From Candidatus Sulfotelmatobacter sp. (lineage in GTDB: Bacteria > Acidobacteriota > Terriglobia > Terriglobales > Acidobacteriaceae), in contig JASIKQ010000011.1 in NCBI GenBank assembly GCA_030049565.1, positions 1 to 5,866 of the forward strand: a stretch of 5,866 bases of DNA, written 5' to 3'. This document shows positions 1 to 4,624 of the stretch, piece by piece. A program made the position numbers and the translations under genes. The notes below the pieces were generated by a model, which was not told the DNA's origin, ran no database searches, and saw only the letters and a program-made list of their open reading frames with translations. Numbering within the stretch: position 1 is the stretch's first letter; every line of letters starts with the position of its first letter.

Positions 1-1352
1 GTGCGCGCGGGGCCGCACTAAAGGTCCGGTTGTCTTTGATGGAAAAGGAATTAGCGGCCGAAAACGCCCGTCTGGCGCGGCTTCGGCAAGAGCACACCCA
101 GCTGGTGGCAGCCAGCGCCAAGCTGGAATCGACCCTCGAATTGGAACGGAAGGCCAGCGACGAAAAGATCGCATTGGTGATTCGCGCGAGCGATGAATTA
201 CGCAACGCCTTCAAAGCCATGGCCGCAGATGCGTTGAAAAGCAACAACTTATCGTTTCTGACGCTGGCAAAGGAGAGCCTGGAGCGCTTTCAGAGTGAGG
301 CTCGCGGTGATCTGGAAACCCGGCAAAAAGCTGTCGCGGAGTTAGTCGCGCCCGTGCGCGAATCGCTGAATAAAGTGGATGAAAAGATTCAGCAGATGGA
401 AGTCGCGCGCGGTGACGCCTACGGTGAGCTGCGGGCGCAGGTGCAGTCGCTGATGGCAACGCAAAATGAACTGCGGGCAGAGACAGGAAATTTGGTGCGC
501 GCGCTTCGCACTCCTAACGTACGCGGGCGCTGGGGCGAGATTCAGCTGCGGCGGGTGGTCGAGATTGCGGGCATGCTTCCCTACTGCGACTTTGCCGAGC
601 AGGAAACCGTGAATACCGAGACCGGAAGATTGCGTCCTGATCTGGTGGTGAAGTTGCCGGGCGGGAAAAATGTTGTGGTGGATGCGAAGACTCCGCTGCA
701 AGCCTTTCTGGATGCCTTTGAAACCGACGATGAAGATGCGCGACGCGCGTGTTTGGCAGCTCATGCGCGCCAGGTGCGCGATCACATGAATACGCTGAGC
801 GGAAAGAAATATTGGGAGCAATTCGAAGCGACTCCGGAATTTGTTGTGATGTTTCTTCCCGGCGAAACTTTTTTCAGTGCAGCGTTGGAGCAGGATTCAG
901 GATTAATCGAGCATGGCGTTTTGAGCCGCGTGATTCCGGCCTCGCCCACTACGCTGATCGCCCTGCTGAAGGCCATCAACTACGGATGGAACCAGGAAAA
1001 GCTGGCGCGGAATGCGCAGCGGATCAGCGAACTTGGAAAAGAGCTGCACGATCGATTGCGGCTGCTGGCCTCGCATGTTGCGGCCGTAGGTGCCGGGCTG
1101 GATCGTGCCGTCGAGTGCTACAACAAAGCGGTCGGATCGCTCGAGAGCCGCGTACTGGTTTCGGCGCGCAAGTTTGCCGAACTCGGGGCTTCCGTCGCCG
1201 AGGACATCCCCGAACTCGAGCCGATTGAAACTACCGCGCGCGCTCTCTCGTTTGATTGGGAGCAGGAGGATGGAGCGGCCCATGTGTTGAACGCAACTCC
1301 GACTGCGAATCCACAAAAGAGGGACAAAGTGGCGGGAGCGGGGAGTTCCTAG
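1..1352 (+). CDS. rmuC: RmuC-family DNA recombination protein, 5'-partial
   Basis: RmuC proteins are implicated in limiting recombination at inverted repeats and carry a PD-(D/E)XK-like nuclease fold. The N-terminal half seen here is a long charged coiled coil (roughly residues 1-150, counted from the TTG at 30). The RmuC core follows, with the family block R-G-R-W-G-E-x-Q-L-R-R-V-V (W at nt 531) and the putative catalytic strand V-V-V-D-A-K-T (Asp at 681, Lys at 687). The last ~30 residues are low-complexity. The stop is TAG at 1350-1352. TTG 30 and ATG 39 are possible starts, but the frame (first full codon at 3) has no stop back to the left edge and the upstream codons continue the coiled-coil character. 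E. coli RmuC is about 475 aa with an N-terminal membrane segment, and none is visible here, so the true start probably lies outside the window. Family assignment is secure; molecular function is family inference. Confidence 0.93.
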   Translation, partial: ARGAALKVRLSLMEKELAAENARLARLRQEHTQLVAASAKLESTLELERKASDEKIALVIRASDELRNAFKAMAADALKSNNLSFLTLAKESLERFQSEARGDLETRQKAVAELVAPVRESLNKVDEKIQQMEVARGDAYGELRAQVQSLMATQNELRAETGNLVRALRTPNVRGRWGEIQLRRVVEIAGMLPYCDFAEQETVNTETGRLRPDLVVKLPGGKNVVVDAKTPLQAFLDAFETDDEDARRACLAAHARQVRDHMNTLSGKKYWEQFEATPEFVVMFLPGETFFSAALEQDSGLIEHGVLSRVIPASPTTLIALLKAINYGWNQEKLARNAQRISELGKELHDRLRLLASHVAAVGAGLDRAVECYNKAVGSLESRVLVSARKFAELGASVAEDIPELEPIETTARALSFDWEQEDGAAHVLNATPTANPQKRDKVAGAGSS

Positions 1353-1446
1353 ACCGGCTTTCCTGCTTCCTTTACTTGTTGGGGGCGGGGGATGCGACAC
1401 ACACGCCCACGCCCATTATCGCTGTTGCCAGTGCACCCGGCAAAGA

Positions 1447-1460
1447 CGTTGCAAGCAACG
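1447..1460 (+). other. Short hairpin 5' of repeat copy A
   Basis: The arms CGTTG (1447-1451) and CAACG (1456-1460) pair perfectly around a CAAG loop. The right arm ends in GCAACG, and the same six bases end the larger palindrome ahead of copy B (2768-2773). The two hairpins are therefore probably equivalent parts of the duplicated leader, although stem length differs. No T-tract follows, so it is not a typical terminator. Confidence 0.45.
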
Positions 1461-1465
1461 CCCCC

Positions 1466-1471
1466 TACAAT
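1466..1471 (+). promoter_or_regulatory. Possible -10 hexamer ahead of repeat copy A
   Basis: TACAAT matches the sigma-70 -10 consensus at 5 of 6 positions. It would place transcription start near 1477-1479, at the left edge of the conserved repeat. No good -35 box lies 16-18 nt upstream, and the equivalent place before copy B has no clear -10, so this is a weak candidate. Confidence 0.25.
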
Positions 1472-1474
1472 CAC

Positions 1475-1531
1475 AGCCGTCTCTCATGAGAATTCGATTG
1501 GGCGTCCGAAAGGGCATGGGCGCTTATGCAC
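1475..1531 (+). repeat. Leader repeat copy A, candidate structured RNA
   Basis: This 57-nt block matches 2784-2840 at 49 of 57 positions without gaps. It contains the palindrome TCTCATGAGA (1482-1491). A hairpin GUCC-GAAA-GGGC (1504-1515) follows, with a GNRA loop and one U-G pair. A second hairpin GCAUG/UAUGC (1514-1518 with 1525-1529) has one G-U pair. The two hairpins share bases 1514-1515, so they cannot both form fully. It lies 95 nt before the ATG of the PAS-PAS gene. Not recognised as a known riboswitch; a DNA operator is the alternative. Confidence 0.7.
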
Positions 1532-1543
1532 CTTTGTCTCACC

Positions 1544-1560
1544 AGCCTTCCAGAGAGGCT
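1544..1560 (+). other. AGCCT/AGGCT hairpin downstream of copy A
   Basis: Five perfect pairs (1544-1548 with 1556-1560) enclose a seven-base loop. A hairpin with the same outer arms, extended to seven pairs, occurs downstream of copy B at 2895-2912, though 51 nt from the repeat there versus 12 nt here. It may be part of the same leader architecture. Alone it would be unremarkable. Confidence 0.35.
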
Positions 1561-1625
1561 TAAGCCAGACTGCGCGCCTGCCGATTGATGGTGGATGAGC
1601 CGCGCTGTGTGCGTGTCTCAAGTCA

Positions 1626-2513
1626 ATGCAGCCGGGGGATTCGTCGGGAATGGGTAGGAGGGGTGCGGAAGGCCGGGATCGAACTCAGGCGGAGTTGCAG
1701 CAATACAAGTGCACGGTCGAGGAGCTGCTACTGGCGCGGGCGGCGCTGGCAGAAAGCCGGGCGCGGCTGGACGCGATCATCCACTCGGCGATGGATGCCA
1801 TTCTGACCATGGATGAGCACCAACGCATTCTTCTGTTCAACACGGCGGCAGAAAAAATGTTTGGCTGTTCCGCCGAGCAGGCCATCGGCGAGTCGATCGA
1901 AAGATTTATTCCGCACCGCTTCCATGCCGCGCATGCGGAGCACGTCCGCAAGTTTGCCGAGTCGGGTGTTACCAATCGGGCGATGGGAAAGCAACAGCCG
2001 CTGTGGGCGGTGCGGTGGAACGGCGAGGAATTTCAGATCGAGGCCTCCATCTCGCAAGCCGAAACTACGGGCAAGCGATTGTTGACGGTGATTCTGCGCG
2101 ACGTCTCCGAACAGATGAAGGTACAGTTGCGCAACTTGCGGCTGGCCGCGATTGTCGATTCCTCCGATGAGGCCATTCTCAGCAAAGACCTGGCGGGCAC
2201 GATCATGAGCTGGAACCGGGGAGCGGAGCGGCTGTTCGGCTTCAGTGAAGCTGAAGTGCTGGGCAAAAACATCCGCGCTTTCTTTGTGCCAAAGAGCCGG
2301 CAGGAGGACGAGAACCGGATTCTCGACGAAATCGCGCAAGGACGCCAAGTAGCGCGCTATGAAACCGCCCGCCTGCACCGGGACGGGCATGAGATTTCGG
2401 TCTCCTTAAATGTGTCGCCGGTGCGGGACGAAAGCGGGAAAATTATCGGCGCTTCCTCCTTTGCTCATGAGATCACGGATCGGCGCGTTCGCATGGTTAG
2501 CGCCGCACTATGA
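1626..2513 (+). CDS. PAS-PAS protein lacking an output domain
   Basis: This is a 295-aa soluble protein. After a short coiled coil (about residues 20-47) come two PAS folds, one at about 47-163 (ending near R-D-V-S-E-Q) and one at about 172-287 (L-A-A-I-V-D-S-S-D-E-A-I to H-E-I-T-D-R-R). PAS domains sense small ligands, redox state or light, or mediate dimerisation. No cofactor-binding signature is clear. PAS2 resembles the PAS of the kinase at 2932, with about half of ~115 positions identical by eye. In such sensors I-T-D-R-R normally leads into a coiled coil and kinase. Here only eight unrelated residues follow before TGA, inside an inverted repeat, so the gene is probably a truncated sensor kinase, though a genuine PAS-only modulator is possible. 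ATG 1626 has no obvious SD. ATG 1650 has GGGGGA ten bases upstream and may be the real start. Confidence 0.85.
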   Translation: MQPGDSSGMGRRGAEGRDRTQAELQQYKCTVEELLLARAALAESRARLDAIIHSAMDAILTMDEHQRILLFNTAAEKMFGCSAEQAIGESIERFIPHRFHAAHAEHVRKFAESGVTNRAMGKQQPLWAVRWNGEEFQIEASISQAETTGKRLLTVILRDVSEQMKVQLRNLRLAAIVDSSDEAILSKDLAGTIMSWNRGAERLFGFSEAEVLGKNIRAFFVPKSRQEDENRILDEIAQGRQVARYETARLHRDGHEISVSLNVSPVRDESGKIIGASSFAHEITDRRVRMVSAAL

Positions 2514-2599
2514 ACCTGCGAGGGTTAAATCACAAAGGTTTATAAAGAGCATTCGCTCCTTGCCGATGAGGTTGGATGAGGCCCATAGTGCGGCGCGAA
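2497..2599. repeat. Long inverted repeat spanning the PAS-PAS gene end
   Basis: Arms 2500-2512 and 2584-2596 are perfect 13-nt inverted copies (GCGCCGCACTATG and its complement) around a 71-nt centre. Extended arms 2497-2517 and 2579-2599 match at 18 of 21 positions. The centre holds a smaller stem GAGC-ATTC-GCTC (2547-2558). The left arm contains the last codons and the TGA of the upstream gene. No target-site duplication is evident, and no T-tract follows directly. It could be a miniature inverted-repeat insertion, a REP-like element or a long-range RNA stem. The arms are clear; the nature is not. Confidence 0.7.
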
Positions 2600-2715
2600 A
2601 CTGAACGTGTTCCCCTTTTGAGAGATTTGTGGCAATTGCTGGGGCGGGCGAAACGATTGGACCGGATACGCGACCGCCGCCGGGTGTGTAATGATTTAGT
2701 ACCCCCACCCCCCAA

Positions 2716-2740
2716 CTCCCTCATCTTTGGAATGAGAGAG
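2716..2740 (+). terminator. Imperfect hairpin, weak terminator candidate
   Basis: CTC-C-CTCAT (2716-2724) pairs with ATGAG-A-GAG (2732-2740) through eight pairs and one C/A mismatch around a seven-base loop. It lies 200 nt past the PAS-PAS stop and has only a distant T4 run (2750-2753), so intrinsic termination is doubtful. It sits just upstream of the next leader, where a terminator would make sense. Confidence 0.25.
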
Positions 2741-2751
2741 CTAGCGCGATT

Positions 2752-2771
2752 TTGCTCGCGGCCGCGAGCAA
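2752..2771. repeat. Perfect 20-nt palindrome 5' of repeat copy B
   Basis: TTGCTCGCGG is followed immediately by its exact reverse complement, giving a ten-pair self-complementary site (somewhat fewer pairs if folded as a hairpin with a loop). Its right end GCAACG (2768-2773) matches the right end of the shorter hairpin before copy A (1455-1460), suggesting one leader component with variable stem length. A protein operator is the alternative reading. Confidence 0.6.
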
Positions 2772-2783
2772 CGTCTCACTTCA

Positions 2784-2840
2784 AGCCGTTTCTCATGAGG
2801 AGGCGATTGGGCGCCCGAGAGGGCATGGCCGCTCATGCAC
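2784..2840 (+). repeat. Leader repeat copy B, candidate structured RNA
   Basis: This is the second copy of the 57-nt block (49/57 identical to 1475-1531). It has CTCATGAG (2792-2799), a perfect hairpin GCCC-GAGA-GGGC (2813-2824) and a perfect hairpin GCAUG/CAUGC (2823-2827 with 2834-2838). Compared with copy A, U-G became C-G in the first stem, G-U became G-C in the second, and the loop stayed GNRA. These changes preserve pairing on the + strand. The copy lies 91 nt before the chosen kinase start. Confidence 0.7.
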
Positions 2841-2894
2841 TGATGTCGTCTAGGATGTGCTGGCGACCTTAAAGCTTGCGTCTGCACCGCCGAT

Positions 2895-2912
2895 AGCCTC
2901 GTTGACGAGGCT
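2895..2912 (+). other. Seven-pair hairpin near the kinase start
   Basis: AGCCTCG (2895-2901) and CGAGGCT (2906-2912) pair perfectly around TTGA, ending 19 nt before ATG 2932. The outer arms match the hairpin at 1544-1560 downstream of copy A. If the kinase began at GTG 2857 this hairpin would be inside the coding region, one reason to prefer a later start. It may affect ribosome access. Confidence 0.4.
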
Positions 2913-2931
2913 GCGTCACGATGCGACCCCA

Positions 2932-4197
2932 ATGCTCGTGCCCGTTTCGTTTCACCTTATGAGAGCGCCTGCCGATCCCGGGGATTTCAAGCAAATGCAG
3001 GGCGCCGAAGCGCGTGAGTGGCTTGCCGCAATCGTCGATTCGTCAGATGACGCCATTCTTAGCATAGACCTGAAGGGCATTGTTACCGCCTGGAACAAGG
3101 CTGGGGAAAGAGTTTTCGGCTATGCGGCGGCTGAAGTGGTGGGCAAACCGATGTCGATGCTTTTTCCTCCGGAGCGCTTGGGGGAGGAAGATGAGATCCT
3201 ATCCCGCATTCAGCGCGGCGAAAGGGTCGAGCACTTCGAGACGGTGCGCCTCTGCAAAGACGGCAAATCTATTGACGTTTCCGTGACCATCTCGGCCGTG
3301 CGAGACGCCGCTGGCGCAATCGTCGGCGCCTCAAAAATCGCCCGCGACATCACCGAGCGCAAACGTGCCGAGCAGGAAATCCAGCGGCTCTATGACGAGC
3401 TGGGACGACGACTCATCCAGCTGGAAGCAGCGAACAAAGAACTGGAAGCCTTCACCTATTCCGTTTCACACGACCTGCGCGCGCCCCTCCGCCACATCGG
3501 CGGCTTCTCCAAGATCCTGACGGAGGAGTTCGCTTCGAGCCTTCCGGAGGAGGCGCAGCGCCACTTGCAGCGGATCGAGGAAGGCACGCGCCGCATGGGT
3601 CTGCTGATAGACGATCTGCTCAACCTGGCGCGGGTGGGGCGTTATGACCTTCGTCTACAAGTCACCGGGCTTAAGTCGGTGGTGGAAGAAGTGATGGGCA
3701 GTCTGAAATCGGACCTTGCCGATCGCAAGGTCGAATGGAAGATCGGCAACTTGCCCTATGTGGAGTGCGACGCGGCCTTGATGAAGCAGGTCTTTCAGAA
3801 TCTGCAGTCGAATGCCCTTAAGTTCACGCGGCCGCGTACCAAGGCTGTCATTGAGGTGGGGCAGGAGCAGCAGAACAGCGCCACGGTCGTCTATGTCCGC
3901 GACAACGGGGTGGGATTCAGCATGAAATATGCCGAAAAGCTCTTCGGAGTTTTTCAACGCCTGCACCGCGCAGAAGACTTCGAGGGAACCGGGGTGGGGC
4001 TGGCGACCGTGCAGCGCATCATCCAGAAGCACGGTGGCCGCATCTGGGCGGAGGCCGAATTGGATAAGGGCGCAACTTTCTATTTCACACTCGGAAATTC
4101 CGAGAAAACCGAACTCAAAGCAAAAACGCAGCCATGGGAGATCAAGCATGACCGGGCGATCGATCGAAATCTTGCTGGTGGAAGACAACAACGATGA
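2932..4197 (+). CDS. PAS-domain sensor histidine kinase, phytochrome-type
   Basis: This 421-aa kinase has no membrane segment, so it is cytoplasmic. The PAS domain spans about residues 30-143 (L-A-A-I-V-D-S-S-D-D to D-I-T-E-R-K), then a coiled coil to about 175. The dimerisation/phosphoacceptor helix reads F-T-Y-S-V-S-H-D-L-R-A-P with His180 as the phosphorylation site. The ATPase domain has the N box (Asn294 in N-L-Q-S-N-A-L-K-F), G1 (D324-N-G-V-G) and G2 (G352-T-G-V-G-L-A). All catalytic motifs are intact. The subtype resembles Cph1/bacteriophytochrome kinases, but no photosensory GAF/PHY region is present. Its likely partner is the Rcp1-like regulator that begins inside its last codons. 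ATG 2932 was chosen because it lies 148 nt after the repeat start, as ATG 1626 does (151 nt) after copy A. GTG 2857, ATG 2959 and ATG 2995 (GGGGA ten bases upstream) remain possible. The signal sensed is unknown. Confidence 0.92.
   Translation: MLVPVSFHLMRAPADPGDFKQMQGAEAREWLAAIVDSSDDAILSIDLKGIVTAWNKAGERVFGYAAAEVVGKPMSMLFPPERLGEEDEILSRIQRGERVEHFETVRLCKDGKSIDVSVTISAVRDAAGAIVGASKIARDITERKRAEQEIQRLYDELGRRLIQLEAANKELEAFTYSVSHDLRAPLRHIGGFSKILTEEFASSLPEEAQRHLQRIEEGTRRMGLLIDDLLNLARVGRYDLRLQVTGLKSVVEEVMGSLKSDLADRKVEWKIGNLPYVECDAALMKQVFQNLQSNALKFTRPRTKAVIEVGQEQQNSATVVYVRDNGVGFSMKYAEKLFGVFQRLHRAEDFEGTGVGLATVQRIIQKHGGRIWAEAELDKGATFYFTLGNSEKTELKAKTQPWEIKHDRAIDRNLAGGRQQR
4136..4140 (+). promoter_or_regulatory. 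Shine-Dalgarno site for the response regulator
   Basis: GGGAG ends seven bases before ATG 4148 and lies within the 3' end of the kinase gene. It fixes this ATG as the start, rather than the earlier in-frame ATG at 3929, which would add residues unlike any receiver domain. Confidence 0.7.
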
Positions 4198-4624
4198 CGT
4201 GGAGCTCACCCTGCATGCTCTGCGCCAAGAGAACGTAGCCAATAGTATTCACGTGGCCCGCGATGGCGAAGAGGCGTTGGACTTCCTCTTCTGCAGGGGC
4301 AGTCATGCGGACCGCTCGTTTGAATCTCCGCCAAGACTCGTATTGCTGGATCTGAAACTGCCCAAAGTTGACGGGATGGAGGTGCTCGAGCGGATCAAGG
4401 CGGATCCCCGTACCAAGACCATTCCCGTGGTGATCCTGACCTCGTCCAAGGAGGAGCGCGACTTAGTTAACGGCTATGGCCTGGGTGCCAATAGCTATAT
4501 CCAGAAGCCGGTGGATTTTGAGCAGTTCCGCGCGACGGTAAAGCACGTCGGGCTCTACTGGCTGGTGGTGAATCAGGCTCCGGTGGCGCAGCCGCTGGGC
4601 CGGGGTGCAGGGCAAGGGTCATGA
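4148..4624 (+). CDS. Single-domain Rcp1-like response regulator
   Basis: This 158-aa protein is essentially one receiver domain. The acidic pocket is E12-D13 with D16-D17 after it, the phosphoacceptor is Asp68 (L-L-D-L-K-L-P), the switch residue is Thr98 (I-L-T-S-S) and the conserved lysine is Lys120 (Y-I-Q-K-P). The long loop around residues 48-60 and the C-terminal G-L-Y-W-L-V-V-N segment are typical of Rcp1-type regulators that partner phytochrome-like kinases. There is no DNA-binding output, so it probably acts by protein contact or as a phosphate relay or sink. Its start overlaps the kinase gene by 50 nt (4148-4197) and its stop overlaps the next ATG (ATGA at 4621-4624), so the three genes are very likely co-transcribed and translationally coupled. 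Expected partners are the kinase upstream and possibly the hybrid protein downstream. Confidence 0.95.
   Translation: MTGRSIEILLVEDNNDDVELTLHALRQENVANSIHVARDGEEALDFLFCRGSHADRSFESPPRLVLLDLKLPKVDGMEVLERIKADPRTKTIPVVILTSSKEERDLVNGYGLGANSYIQKPVDFEQFRATVKHVGLYWLVVNQAPVAQPLGRGAGQGS

Larger units (their letters stand above)
1353..1625 (+). other. Intergenic leader between rmuC and the PAS-PAS gene
   Basis: No convincing gene lies here; short open frames lack recognisable protein character. From left to right it contains a G-rich run (two G5 blocks at 1381-1390), a small stem TTGCC/GGCAA (1425-1429 with 1439-1443), the CGTTG/CAACG hairpin (1447-1460), a TACAAT hexamer (1466-1471), repeat copy A (1475-1531) and an AGCCT/AGGCT hairpin (1544-1560). 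No stem followed by a T-tract is seen after rmuC, so a classical intrinsic terminator is not supported. About 95 nt separate the repeat from the first ATG, which fits a structured 5' untranslated region. Confidence 0.6.
2514..2931 (+). other. Gene-free stretch between PAS-PAS and kinase genes
   Basis: No convincing coding sequence is present; an open frame at 2576-2872 gives an arginine-rich product with no family character and runs through the leader repeat. Contents in order are the inverted repeat (to 2599), unremarkable sequence to about 2698, a C-rich run (CCCCCACCCCCC at 2702-2713), an imperfect hairpin (2716-2740), a 20-nt palindrome (2752-2771), repeat copy B (2784-2840) and a seven-pair hairpin (2895-2912). 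No remnant of a histidine kinase is detectable after the PAS-PAS stop, so a simple recent frameshift does not explain that gene's end. Confidence 0.6.

Noticed and set aside
1475..1531. c-di-GMP (GEMM), fluoride or cobalamin riboswitch as identity of the leader repeat
   Set aside because: The conserved core sequences of those classes, as I remember them, are absent. Without an Rfam search I cannot exclude a rarer known class.
1392..1598. Short open frames between rmuC and the PAS-PAS gene
   Set aside because: No ribosome-binding site, no protein family character, and they span leader copy A. The differences between copies A and B preserve stems rather than codons.
1728..2390. Long open frame on the minus strand (220 codons) opposite the PAS-PAS gene
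   Set aside because: It is antisense to well-recognised PAS coding sequence, its product has no family character, and GC-rich genes commonly leave such antisense frames open. Similar antisense frames opposite rmuC, the kinase and the hybrid gene were dismissed likewise.
2464..2471. Third CTCATGAG as a further leader copy
   Set aside because: It lies within PAS2 coding sequence and none of the flanking repeat matches, so it is a chance occurrence of an 8-nt palindrome.
2497..2599. Inverted repeat as an integron attC site or an intrinsic terminator
   Set aside because: No GTTRRRY/RYYYAAC core pairs are present at the ends. The 71-nt centre and absence of an immediate T-tract do not fit an intrinsic terminator.
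2699..2720. C-rich run as a minus-strand G-quadruplex, and the G-rich run at 1381-1390 as its + strand counterpart
   Set aside because: Neither provides four well-separated runs of three or more G. The opposite strandedness and lack of alignment argue against a shared element.
2576..2872. 98-codon open frame on the + strand in the gene-free stretch
   Set aside because: Arginine-rich product without recognisable domains; it passes through the inverted repeat arm, the C-rich run and leader copy B, whose conservation is non-coding in pattern.
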